Assembly (NCBI GenBank): GCA_017962235.1
Contig: JAGCVS010000019.1
Location: 150,272 to 214,271 of the forward strand
Source: Bacteroidales bacterium
Lineage (GTDB): Bacteria > Bacteroidota > Bacteroidia > Bacteroidales > UBA932
DNA length: 64,000 nucleotides
Direction: 5' to 3'
Part shown: piece by piece, positions 37,717-46,582 of the stretch
Layout of the letters: each line of letters opens with the position of its first letter
Position numbering within the stretch: the first letter of the stretch is position 1
The notes under the pieces: model-generated
Seen by the model: the letters and a program-made list of their open reading frames with translations, nothing else
Told to the model about the DNA's origin: nothing
Databases searched by the model: none
Program-made: the position numbers and the translations under genes

Positions 37717-38605
37717 TTTTTCCGGTGCGATAGCGGACTACCGCAGCTACCTGCGTTTCGAGCGCTCCATGTCCCCTAACACCGTGGAGAGCTATTCCAG
37801 GGATGCGACCCGTCTGTGCGAATATCTGCGGGAGCAGGGGCTTCAGCGGCCCGAAGATGCTACCGGCGATAATCTATGCCGATATGTGGGAATACTTGCA
37901 GAAGAGGAAATCTCCAAACGCTCCCAGGCCCGAGCCATAAGCTCCATCAAATCTTTCTACGACTTTCTGGAGCGTGAGAACCGCATTGGCCGTTCCCCCT
38001 GCGACGTGCTGGACTCCCCAAAGATACAGCGCTACCTGCCGGTGGTGCTCAGTGTAGAGGAGGTGGACGCGATAATCAATTCCGTGGACCTCTCAAAGCA
38101 GGAGGGGCACCGCAACAAGGCGATGCTGGAGATGCTCTACAGCTGCGGCCTGCGCGTGAGCGAACTCACCAACCTGAAGATATCGGACCTGTATTTTACC
38201 GACGGATTCATAAAGGTGGTGGGCAAAGGCTCCAAACAGCGGCTGGTCCCCGTGGGAGAATATGCGGTGAAGGCCGTCACGCAGTATCTGGAGCAGCGGC
38301 GCACCCTCCCCGTGGCTCACGGCAAAGAAGATTTTCTGTTCCTGAACCGACGTGGAAATCCCCTCACCCGGCAGATGGTGTTCAAGATTGTCACAGACCA
38401 GGCCGCAGCGGCGCACATCGGCAAGACCATCTCACCGCATACCTTCCGCCATTCCTTCGCCACCCATCTGGTGGAGAACGGCGCCGACCTGCGCGTGGTG
38501 CAGCAGATGCTGGGGCACGAATCCATTCTCACCACAGAGATCTACACCCACATTGACTCCGCCAAGTGGCAGGAATCAATCCTGAAATACCACCCGGAAC
38601 GGTAA
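37703..38605 (+). CDS. xerD: Site-specific tyrosine recombinase XerC/XerD family
   Basis: 300 residues, the length of chromosomal dimer-resolution recombinases. N-terminal SAM-like core-binding domain (YLRFERSMSPNTVESYSRD), then the catalytic domain with Arg in CGLRVSEL, Lys in VGKGSKQRLVP, HxxR in HTFRHSFATHL, His in MLGHESILTT and the nucleophile Tyr in EIYTHI. ATG at 37703 overlaps nth by 14 bases. The housekeeping context and length argue for XerD rather than a phage integrase; XerC cannot be excluded. Confidence 0.92.
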   Translation: MAGDSFSGAIADYRSYLRFERSMSPNTVESYSRDATRLCEYLREQGLQRPEDATGDNLCRYVGILAEEEISKRSQARAISSIKSFYDFLERENRIGRSPCDVLDSPKIQRYLPVVLSVEEVDAIINSVDLSKQEGHRNKAMLEMLYSCGLRVSELTNLKISDLYFTDGFIKVVGKGSKQRLVPVGEYAVKAVTQYLEQRRTLPVAHGKEDFLFLNRRGNPLTRQMVFKIVTDQAAAAHIGKTISPHTFRHSFATHLVENGADLRVVQQMLGHESILTTEIYTHIDSAKWQESILKYHPER

Positions 38606-38606
38606 C

Positions 38607-38640
38607 AAAAAAGGGTCCGCCACGATGGCGGACCCTTTTT
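38607..38640. terminator. Bidirectional terminator between xerD and the V-ATPase operon
   Basis: A ten-base-pair GC-rich stem (GGGTCCGCCA with TGGCGGACCC) around a CGA loop, flanked by A6 on the left and T5 on the right, so U-tracts arise on both strands. It ends both the ftsE-nth-xerD and the atpE-to-atpK transcripts. Confidence 0.9.
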
Positions 38641-38657
38641 AGACAGCTGGCCGATTG

Positions 38658-39101
<444 letters not shown>

Positions 39102-39119
39102 TTATTGTTTTATTGTTTA

Positions 39120-40865
39120 TTATTTGATAATCGGTTTGTATTGTGTGCCCTTCCCTTCGTAGCCGCTGTTCTTGAAGAACTCCAGGAAGTTGAGTCGCAA
39201 CGGGTGTACAAAGGCGCCCAGACATGCCATGGCAAAGTTCAGCGCATGGCCAATCAGGGCAATGATGGCAAATATAATCCACTGCCACGTGGGGTTGGAG
39301 CCCAGCGTCATGGAGGCCAGAGTGTTGAAAGAGGCGCCCAGCATGCTGCCCGCCAGACCCAGAGCGAAGAGGCGGATGTAACTGAGCACGTCGCCCACCA
39401 GTCCGGTGACCATACCGTAGGTGTCCCACAGGCCTGCGCCGATGTTGATGAGCGGGTTGCGGCCGGGCTTGTTAAAGATAAATATGCCCAGGGCGGCCAC
39501 AATTCCAATGGCCATGAGGGCTATCTTGGTGATGCCGGCATCAATCACGCCCGCCAGGGCGAAACCACCCACGATGAGCCCGCCCACTATCAGCGTAACC
39601 CATCCCCAGGTAGATATGGTCTCCTTGAAGCCGAAACGGCGGGTATAAATGATGGCCTTGACCACCATTGCCAGACTGATGTGGAACACACCCACGGCGA
39701 TGGCCAGCACCATCTGTGCGTTGAATCCGAAGATCTCTCCGGTTATCATGCAGTCCTTGAGCCCCTGCGGAATCCATGAGGCCTCTGCGAGGCTGATACC
39801 GAAGAATGTGCCCAGCAGGGTACCCACAACCAGCGTACCCACGCCCAGCATGGTCACCAGCCGCCACGATTCTGCGAGTCCGCCTTTCATCTTTCGGAGA
39901 ATCAGGCCTATTGCAATCAGAATCAGACCGTATCCGGCGTCTCCCATACACATTGAGAAGAACAGCAGGAAGAACGGCGCCAGCAGCGGGGTCGGGTCAA
40001 ACTCGTCGTATACCGGCATGCCGTACATGCCCGTAAGCACTTCAAACTGACGCGAGAACCACCTGTTCTTGAGCTTGATGGGAGGGTTGTCCTCTGCGGT
40101 GGCGGGTGCGGTCAGGTAGAAATAACCCAGCGAATCAAGCTTTTCCTGAAGCTCTTTGTCATGTTCCGTGGGGGCGAATCCGACATATATTGCCAGATAG
40201 TCCTCCGCCGCACTCTCTCCGGTTGCCTTGGCCCAATATACGTCAAGGTCGTGCATTCTGGAGGTCAGATCGGCTTTGAGAGCCGGAAGATTGTCCCGCT
40301 CCGCCTCGAGCGCAGAAACGCGGGTGGCCACGGCGTCGGAAGCCTCTTTTACGAGCCCCTTGGACTGAGCCACGGTACCACTGGGGCGTGCAACCTCCTC
40401 AAAAGGAATCGCGGGCACCTCACCCTGAGCCGTTGCCACTGCAAGCCAGACCTTGCCGCCATTGCGGCTTACGACTTGCACAGCATACTGCTCTTCCCAA
40501 TCAGGGTTATATTTCTTCTCAGGGATGATATAATAATGGAAGCGGATGCCGCAGCTCTCCAGTTCCTCTTCCCTCGCGGGATTGCTCTCTCCCCAGGGGA
40601 GCCTTACAGCCAGGGCGCGTTCTGCCTCCGTCTGCTTCTGCATCAGGGCGGCATATTCGTCGTCCCGCTGCCAGTTGCCCTTTTCCAGCAGGTCTATGCG
40701 GCGCTTGATGCCCTCTGCCTCGCGCAACATCTCTGCAGAGCGCTCGTCAATGGCCTTTGAAGAGCGGGATATATCCATCACGCCCAGCTGGGAGAGGTCT
40801 TCCATGAAGCCCTCTTTCTCCCTGTCCAGCAGGATAAAGGAGTATTTGGTCATTTTCTCTATCAT
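39120..40865 (-). CDS. ntpI: V-type ATP synthase subunit I (stator, a-type)
   Basis: 581 residues: a soluble N-terminal half with long coiled-coil helices (about 1-300) and a C-terminal membrane half with seven or so TM helices, beginning near TPLLAPFFLLFFSMCMGDAGYG, which is the family signature. The conserved Arg that faces the rotor glutamate should lie in the last helices (SYIRLFALGLAGSM). Shorter than typical 650-residue NtpI. The ATG at 40865 overlaps the subunit D stop by 4 bases. Confidence 0.93.
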   Translation of the reverse strand: MIEKMTKYSFILLDREKEGFMEDLSQLGVMDISRSSKAIDERSAEMLREAEGIKRRIDLLEKGNWQRDDEYAALMQKQTEAERALAVRLPWGESNPAREEELESCGIRFHYYIIPEKKYNPDWEEQYAVQVVSRNGGKVWLAVATAQGEVPAIPFEEVARPSGTVAQSKGLVKEASDAVATRVSALEAERDNLPALKADLTSRMHDLDVYWAKATGESAAEDYLAIYVGFAPTEHDKELQEKLDSLGYFYLTAPATAEDNPPIKLKNRWFSRQFEVLTGMYGMPVYDEFDPTPLLAPFFLLFFSMCMGDAGYGLILIAIGLILRKMKGGLAESWRLVTMLGVGTLVVGTLLGTFFGISLAEASWIPQGLKDCMITGEIFGFNAQMVLAIAVGVFHISLAMVVKAIIYTRRFGFKETISTWGWVTLIVGGLIVGGFALAGVIDAGITKIALMAIGIVAALGIFIFNKPGRNPLINIGAGLWDTYGMVTGLVGDVLSYIRLFALGLAGSMLGASFNTLASMTLGSNPTWQWIIFAIIALIGHALNFAMACLGAFVHPLRLNFLEFFKNSGYEGKGTQYKPIIK

Positions 40866-41470
40866 ACCTCTTCCTCCTCTTCTTCCGCAGCGTGGCGGGT
40901 CTTGACTATCTTCTGGGAAGCCTTGGAGATGTTCTCCTCATCTTCCATGAAGCGTTTGATCTTGCGCATCGCCTCCAGATAGCCCGGAATCTGCACCTTC
41001 TCGTATAGGTTCACCTTCTGGGTGGTCTTCTTGCGCTGATAGTCCAGGATACGGGCCTTCTCCAGCAGGATCTGCGACTCGATCCCTATCATTGCCAGGT
41101 TCTTGAGTATCTTCACGCCGTCTGTATACCACATGGGCTTGGCGAATGTGTCAAAGGGCTTCACAGAATACTTCACCTCTTTGAGCGCGGGGGTCTTTAC
41201 ACCTGCCACCTTCACCACTTCCAGCTCCACGCCGTCCACGGTTATAAGGTCGGGCTCGAACTCGTTCCAAAGACCGGCCATGTAATCGTAGCTGGCAAGC
41301 GCCTTCTGATACTCCAGCGAGAGCTCGTCGGCACGTTCCTTGGCATGCTTCACCTCCGCCCGCAAAGCGGACTCCTTGTTCTTGAGGGTAGGCAATGCAC
41401 GGGTACGTATCTTGAGCTGCTTGCCCAGATTCGTAAGCGATGTCTTGTTATATTGATATTTGATGGCCAT
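40862..41470 (-). CDS. ntpD: V-type ATP synthase subunit D (central stalk)
   Basis: 202 residues, two long antiparallel helices (about 1-75 and 125-190) separated by a short beta region, as in the central rotor shaft. The N-terminus YQYNKTSLTNLGKQLKIRTRALPTLKNKESAL fits the family. The acidic C-terminal run of Glu overlaps the start of subunit I by 4 bases. It begins 6 bases after subunit B. Confidence 0.93.
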   Translation of the reverse strand: MAIKYQYNKTSLTNLGKQLKIRTRALPTLKNKESALRAEVKHAKERADELSLEYQKALASYDYMAGLWNEFEPDLITVDGVELEVVKVAGVKTPALKEVKYSVKPFDTFAKPMWYTDGVKILKNLAMIGIESQILLEKARILDYQRKKTTQKVNLYEKVQIPGYLEAMRKIKRFMEDEENISKASQKIVKTRHAAEEEEEEV

Positions 41471-41476
41471 CTGCCC

Positions 41477-42799
41477 TTAATCTTTCCAATACTTCTCCAG
41501 CAGAGACTCCTTGATAGCGGTCTCGGTCTTTGAAAAATACTTCTTGAACAGGCTCCAGCCGGTGTCCAGCATCTCGTCTATGGTGAGGTTCACGTCAATT
41601 GCGAGCAGCTTCACGGAATACTCCTTGGCGTATTCCAGGCAGCGCTTGTCATAGTCGGATAGGTCAAAACCGTTCTCCAGCTTGGTCTTGGCATTGGCCG
41701 CATCGGCATAGAGACGCACCGATGTGTTCATCACCGCACTGTGGTCCTCGCGGGTCTTCTTGCCCTGTACCAGCTGCTTGAGTCGCGACAAGCTGCGGAA
41801 CGGGTCGATGATGACCTTTCCGGTGTCGGTATCCATACGCAGGAACAGCTGTCCCTCAGTGATATAACCGGTGTTATCGGGAATCGCGTGGGTGATGTCG
41901 CCGTCGTTCAGGGTGGTTACGGCGATAATGGTGATGGAGCCGCCGTCGGGCAGCTGCACCGCCTTCTCGTATATCTTCGCCAGGTCGGAATAGAGCGAAC
42001 CGGGCATCGAGTCCTTGGACGGAATCTGGTCCATACGGTTGGAGACGATACACAGCGCATCGGCATAGAGAGTCATGTCGGTGAGCAGCACCAGCACCTT
42101 CTCGTGCTTGTCAACGGCAAAATATTCCGCCGCGGTTAGCACCATGTCGGGAATCAGCAAGCGCTCTACCGGCGGCTGGTCCGTGGTGTTCACAAAGCTG
42201 ATAATCTTGTTCAGGGCGCCGGCCGCTTCAAAAGCCTGCTTGAAGTAGAGGTAGTCGTCGTTGCTCAGACCCATGCCGCCCAGGATAATCTTGTCCACAT
42301 CGGCACGCAGGGCCACCTGAGCCATCACCTGGTTGTACGGCTGGTCGGGATCTGCAAAGAACGGAATCTTCTGCCCGGAAACCAGTGTATTGTTAAGGTC
42401 GATGCCGGCGATGCCGGTGGGAATCAGTTGTGAAGGCTGCTGCCTCTTGTACGGGTTTACGGAGGGACCGCCGATGAAGCGCTTCTCGCCGTCCACCCTG
42501 GGGCCGCCGTCAATCGGATCGCCATACGCGTTGAAGAAACGGCCGGAAAGCTCGTCGCTCACGCGCAGCGAGGGGGCTTCGCCAAAGAACTTGACCTCGG
42601 CGTTGGTGGGGATGCCCTCGGTACCTGCGAATACCTGCAGGGTCACGGAGTCGCCCTTGATTTTAACCACCTGCGCCAGACGTCCAGCAACGCTGGCCAT
42701 CTCATCGTTGCTGATGCCCTCTGCATGCAGGGTGACGGTGGCCTTTGTGATGGAGTCCAGCTGTATGTATGTTCTTGCAAATGCGTTATTTGTTGCCAT
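41477..42799 (-). CDS. ntpB: V-type ATP synthase subunit B
   Basis: 440 residues. Non-catalytic regulatory nucleotide-binding subunit: RxxxDGGPRVDGEKRFIGGPSVNPYKRQQPSQLIPTGI is the B-subunit region, with no P-loop, and MVLTAAEYFAVDKHEKVLVLLTDMT and the SxxPSKDSMPGSLYSDLA stretch as in other B subunits. ATG at 42799 is preferred over a TTG two codons earlier; it overlaps the subunit A stop by 14 bases. Confidence 0.95.
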   Translation of the reverse strand: MATNNAFARTYIQLDSITKATVTLHAEGISNDEMASVAGRLAQVVKIKGDSVTLQVFAGTEGIPTNAEVKFFGEAPSLRVSDELSGRFFNAYGDPIDGGPRVDGEKRFIGGPSVNPYKRQQPSQLIPTGIAGIDLNNTLVSGQKIPFFADPDQPYNQVMAQVALRADVDKIILGGMGLSNDDYLYFKQAFEAAGALNKIISFVNTTDQPPVERLLIPDMVLTAAEYFAVDKHEKVLVLLTDMTLYADALCIVSNRMDQIPSKDSMPGSLYSDLAKIYEKAVQLPDGGSITIIAVTTLNDGDITHAIPDNTGYITEGQLFLRMDTDTGKVIIDPFRSLSRLKQLVQGKKTREDHSAVMNTSVRLYADAANAKTKLENGFDLSDYDKRCLEYAKEYSVKLLAIDVNLTIDEMLDTGWSLFKKYFSKTETAIKESLLEKYWKD

Positions 42800-44540
42800 T
42801 GCCAAGGAAGTTGTTTAGTTGGTCATTATATTTCTCGAACTGCTCGCTCTTCCATGGTGAGAAATTCATCTGACGGAAGATGTTGATGAGCTGTTTGAAG
42901 TATGCGCCGCACTCCTCAAAGGTTTCGAATTCAAACTTGCGGTCGCACACCTCCAGGACCTTTGTGAGTATGAAATCCTGACGCTCCATGCGGCACTGGC
43001 TGTCCACCGGGTCGAATGCATCCTGCTGCAGTATCACAAAGTCGATGAGTTCCGACTTCCAGAAGGTCTCGTGATAGCTCAGAGGGACGCCGTCGTCGCC
43101 CAGAATGTTGATCTGCTCCGCCATCTCCTTGCCGCGGCGCACGATGTTCTTGGCGCGCATCACGTCTGCCACCCAGCCGTGACGCACGGTTTTGTCAAGG
43201 TATTCCACAATCTCAGGATACTCCAGGTACTTGGAATAAGAGTCCAGAGGGTTCACTGCGGGATAGCGCTTGCTGTCTGCGCGGGCCTGCTCCAGTGCGT
43301 AGAAGCAGCGGGCCGCCTTCTTTGTGGACTCGGTAACGGGCTCCTTGAGGTTACCGCCGGCAGGCGATACGGTACCGATAAAGGTTACGGAACCGGTTTC
43401 GCCGTTATTGAGCTTTACAATTCCGGCACGCGCGTAGAAGTTTGAAATGATGGACGACAAATCCACCGGGAATGCATCGGCGCCGGGAAGCTCTTCCAGA
43501 CGGTTACTCATCTCGCGCAGCGCCTGTGCCCAGCGGGAGGTGGAGTCGGCCAGCAGCAGCACCTTCAGACCCATGGCGCGGTAATACTCGCAAATGGTCA
43601 TCGCGGTATACACGGATGCCTCGCGGGCCGCCACCGGCATGTTGGAGGTGTTGCAGATGATGGTGGTACGCTCTATCAGCTTGCGACCGGTGTTGGGGTC
43701 TATCAGCTCGGGGAACTCCTTGAAGATTTCCACCACCTCGTTTGCGCGTTCGCCGCAGGCCGCCATAACGATGACCTCGGCGTCGCCCTGACGGGCAATC
43801 GCGTGCTGAAGCACCGTCTTGCCGCAGCCGAACGGGCCGGGGATGAAGCCCGTACCGCCCTCTGCGATGGGATTGAAGGTGTCTATGGTGCGCAGGTGGG
43901 TCTCCATGATGCGGTAGGGACGCGGTTTCTCTTTGTAACCGCCAATGGCCACCTTTACCGGCCACTTCTGGGTCATGGTAACCTTGACGTCGTTGCCCTT
44001 GGCATCTGTGAGAACAGCGATGGTATCGTCTATGCGGTACTGACCCGCCTCAGCCACGCTCTTCACGGTAAATACACCCTTGAACGAGAACGGAACCATT
44101 ATTTTGTGAGGCAGCCAGCCCTCCTTGACCTCGCCCAGCCACGATGCGGCCTCCACTTTGTCGCCCGCCTTGGCGATGGGGGTGAAATCCCAGAGTTTGT
44201 CGTGGTCCAGAGGGGCGGTATACTCGCCGCGTTTGAGGAACACTCCCTCCATGGTGGCAAGGTTGTTCTGCAGGCCGTCGTAGCTGCTAGAAAGCAGGCC
44301 GGGGCCCAGAGTGGCCTCCAGCATGTGGCCGTCAAACTCCACCTTGTCGCCCTGACGCAGCCCCCTGGTGCTCTCGTAAACCTGGGCGAAAGCATTCTTG
44401 CCGTTCACCTTGATCACCTCGGACATGAGCTTTTCTCCGTTCAGATCGATGTAACAGATCTCGTTCTCAGCCACGTGACCGTCAAACTTGATTGTCACGA
44501 GGTTGGAGATGATACCCGTTACCACACCGGTAGTTTTCAT
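42786..44540 (-). CDS. ntpA: V-type ATP synthase subunit A (catalytic)
   Basis: 584 residues. N-terminal beta-barrel, the non-homologous bulge region, then the catalytic core with Walker A GPFGCGKTVL, the catalytic Glu in MAACGERANEV, Walker B-like VLLLADSTSRWAQALRE, and PGADAFPVDLSS. The length and insert between residues about 110 and 190 mark it as A-type V-ATPase rather than F1 beta. ATG at 44540 overlaps the DUF2764 stop by 4 bases, so translation is coupled along the operon. Confidence 0.96.
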   Translation of the reverse strand: MKTTGVVTGIISNLVTIKFDGHVAENEICYIDLNGEKLMSEVIKVNGKNAFAQVYESTRGLRQGDKVEFDGHMLEATLGPGLLSSSYDGLQNNLATMEGVFLKRGEYTAPLDHDKLWDFTPIAKAGDKVEAASWLGEVKEGWLPHKIMVPFSFKGVFTVKSVAEAGQYRIDDTIAVLTDAKGNDVKVTMTQKWPVKVAIGGYKEKPRPYRIMETHLRTIDTFNPIAEGGTGFIPGPFGCGKTVLQHAIARQGDAEVIVMAACGERANEVVEIFKEFPELIDPNTGRKLIERTTIICNTSNMPVAAREASVYTAMTICEYYRAMGLKVLLLADSTSRWAQALREMSNRLEELPGADAFPVDLSSIISNFYARAGIVKLNNGETGSVTFIGTVSPAGGNLKEPVTESTKKAARCFYALEQARADSKRYPAVNPLDSYSKYLEYPEIVEYLDKTVRHGWVADVMRAKNIVRRGKEMAEQINILGDDGVPLSYHETFWKSELIDFVILQQDAFDPVDSQCRMERQDFILTKVLEVCDRKFEFETFEECGAYFKQLINIFRQMNFSPWKSEQFEKYNDQLNNFLGNGNK

Positions 44541-45103
44541 ATATTAAAATCTATCTTGTTTTTATTGTAAGTTTCGTCTATCTCTTTTACAAAGTCATCG
44601 AACAGCTTCATACCCGTTGCTCGGTCCATGGCATTCCAGCGGGCAACAATCTGGGCCTTTGCCAGGAATGCGAGGATAACGTCCAAGCTGAACACCTCCA
44701 TTATCACCAGCTCCTCTATCTTGTCCCATATCACGGCGCTCACCGCCTGCTCCCGCTTGAGCAGATCCTTGACGGCGAAAGCCTTGTGCAGAACCTCCTT
44801 CTCTTCGAAATCCTGACCGCTCTCCCTGCGCTCCAGATACGCAACCTTCTCTGTGCGCTGCTTCCAGTCAAACGCGAAGAATTCGCGTATGAAGCGATTG
44901 CCGCACGCAGAACACTCACGGTAGAAATCCTCCGTAATATTCTCTTCCCTGAAGCCAGACTCAAGCCTCTCCACCAGCTTGCAATCTTCTTTGCTCAGGG
45001 AGAAGACTATGTTCTCGCGCACAAAATCATAATCCAGCCCGTGCCTTTCAAAATCCAGCACCAGGTCGGGAAGACTTGCGATGATATACGGGTAGTTGTT
45101 CAT
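44537..45103 (-). CDS. DUF2764 protein of the V-ATPase operon
   Basis: 188 residues, opening MNNYPYIIASLPDLVLDFE, typical of the DUF2764 family found only between subunits E and A in Bacteroidota and relatives. It is helical, with no TM or signal. The operon has no recognisable subunit C, and the position suggests that DUF2764 replaces it, but this is inference. At 188 residues it appears shorter than the roughly 270-residue members I know. CSACGN in the middle carries two cysteines. Starts 15 bases after subunit E. Confidence 0.85.
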   Translation of the reverse strand: MNNYPYIIASLPDLVLDFERHGLDYDFVRENIVFSLSKEDCKLVERLESGFREENITEDFYRECSACGNRFIREFFAFDWKQRTEKVAYLERRESGQDFEEKEVLHKAFAVKDLLKREQAVSAVIWDKIEELVIMEVFSLDVILAFLAKAQIVARWNAMDRATGMKLFDDFVKEIDETYNKNKIDFNI

Positions 45104-45118
45104 CCCTCGGAAGCTGCT

Positions 45119-45727
45119 TTATCCGAACAGAATCTTCTTTGTTGCGGGGCGCAGGTACTCGCCGATGAGCGCCTTGAAGCTCTCTTCCGTGAAGTCCAGA
45201 TAATAGCCGCCATCTTTGGGAACGATGCGGAAGCCCCCTTCCACATCTTCACTCAGACTGAAGGAGAGGCCGCCGGCGAGCTCTTTACCTACACCTTCCT
45301 TCACAAACTGCTCCAGCGAATCTTTCATTGCGGCGGGAAGGATAACCTCCAGCGGCTGCTGCGCGCCATCGGCTGTAAAAGCTGCGGCGATGGTGCCTAT
45401 GAGCTTGCCCATGAACTGTTTGTCTGCCAGAGTGGCATCCACGGCACCGCCCACAACCTTGGCCTCTACCATCTGCTCTATCTGCTGACGCAGAGCCGCC
45501 ATGGTCTGGGTGGAAGCCATCTTCACATCGCCCTCTACCCTCACTTTGAGGTCTTCTGCCTCTTTATTGGCGCCGGTCACGATTTCCGCAGCCTGCTCCT
45601 TTGCCTGGGCGATTATCTCATCTGCCTGTTTGCGGGCCTGCGCCAACAGATTGTCGGCATCCTGCCTGCCCTTTGCAAGTCCCTCATTATAAAGCTTATC
45701 GGTAAGTTCTTGCAATTTGTTTTGCAT
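45119..45727 (-). CDS. ntpE: V-type ATP synthase subunit E (peripheral stalk)
   Basis: 202 residues from ATG at 45727 (an in-frame start 13 codons upstream is unlikely). Residues about 1-90 form a long charged helix rich in Ala/Glu/Lys with heptad spacing (NEGLAKGRQDADNLLAQARKQADEII), then a small alpha/beta domain ending EYLRPATKKILFG, as in subunit E of the peripheral stalk. First gene of the operon; no clean -7 box was found upstream, only a TATTTTG-like element near 45760. Confidence 0.88.
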   Translation of the reverse strand: MQNKLQELTDKLYNEGLAKGRQDADNLLAQARKQADEIIAQAKEQAAEIVTGANKEAEDLKVRVEGDVKMASTQTMAALRQQIEQMVEAKVVGGAVDATLADKQFMGKLIGTIAAAFTADGAQQPLEVILPAAMKDSLEQFVKEGVGKELAGGLSFSLSEDVEGGFRIVPKDGGYYLDFTEESFKALIGEYLRPATKKILFG

Positions 45728-45819
45728 ACCTTGAAATTTTATTAGAAAAACAGTGCAAAATAGCAATTTTATACGACATTTCTAAGCCTGTAGGGCATTA
45801 TTTTGCAACTTTTTTCAAC

Positions 45820-45847
45820 AAAAAAGCCGCACCAAAGGCGCGGCTTT
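45820..45847 (-). terminator. Intrinsic terminator of the guaB-SIMPL transcript
   Basis: On the minus strand an 11-position stem (AAAGCCGCGCC against GGTGCGGCTTT, one A-C mismatch) with a three-base loop is followed by a run of six T. It lies 18 bases after the SIMPL gene. Confidence 0.8.
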
Positions 45848-45865
45848 CTGTAGTTGTTCCAAAGA

Positions 45866-46570
45866 TTATTTGGAGAGGGAATAATTCACGTTTGTAACCA
45901 CTCTCACCTTCTTGATCTGAGGGGTGTTGCTGTCGCGGTCGTCGATAGTGAAATAGCCCTGGTTTGCCTCGCGGATCTTGCCAAGCTTGCTGCCGGAATC
46001 GTCTGCGAACTTCTGTGCAGAAGCTCGGGCGTTCTTGGTAGCCTCCTCTATCATCTCGGGCTTGATATCGTTCAGGCTCTCAAAGCTGAAGGTGGGACGG
46101 CTGTCCCAGCCGCTCTCCAGGGTGATGCCGCTCTTGAGCAGGTCGCTCTGGTGTGCCATCAGCTCCAGCACCTTGTCTACCTTGCCGGTGCTTACGGTAG
46201 AGGTGGATTTTATCACATAGCGGAAGCGACGGTTGTTGCCGCCATATTCCTGAGTAAACACGTCGGAGATGCTGGGTGCGGAGGTAGATATCTCATCATT
46301 GTCTATGCCGCCCTTGTTCAGGAAGCTGCGGATGGCAGCGTCGTTCGCCTCCATCTGCCTGTAAAGTGCGCTCAGGTCATCGCCGGCGATGCTGTACTGC
46401 AGCGGCCATATAACCTTGTCTGCCATTACTTCGCGCTCGCACAAACCGCGCACGCTCACGTTGCGCTTGGATGCGTTCATCACATTCACCGCACGGGGAA
46501 TGCTCAGCGCCACGCATATCAGGCCCACCATTATTGCAAGGCCTGCCAGAAAATTACCTTTGTTTTCCAT
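45866..46570 (-). CDS. SIMPL domain protein (DUF541)
   Basis: 234 residues. One N-terminal membrane anchor (residues about 8-28), then the SIMPL domain: RNVSVRGLCEREVMADKVIWPLQY, ISTSAPSISDVF and the helix NARASAQKFADDSGSKLGKI near the C-terminus. YggE-like SIMPL proteins are envelope proteins of poorly understood function, linked in E. coli to oxidative stress. Last gene in a five-gene row starting at guaB; it begins 12 bases after the OstA-like gene. Confidence 0.9.
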   Translation of the reverse strand: MENKGNFLAGLAIMVGLICVALSIPRAVNVMNASKRNVSVRGLCEREVMADKVIWPLQYSIAGDDLSALYRQMEANDAAIRSFLNKGGIDNDEISTSAPSISDVFTQEYGGNNRRFRYVIKSTSTVSTGKVDKVLELMAHQSDLLKSGITLESGWDSRPTFSFESLNDIKPEMIEEATKNARASAQKFADDSGSKLGKIREANQGYFTIDDRDSNTPQIKKVRVVTNVNYSLSK

Positions 46571-46582
46571 ATTGACTGTTGT

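Noticed and set aside
37703..38605. xerD considered as a phage or island integrase
   Set aside because: Length, motifs and operon with ftsE and nth fit the chromosomal Xer recombinase; no att repeat or cargo genes are nearby.
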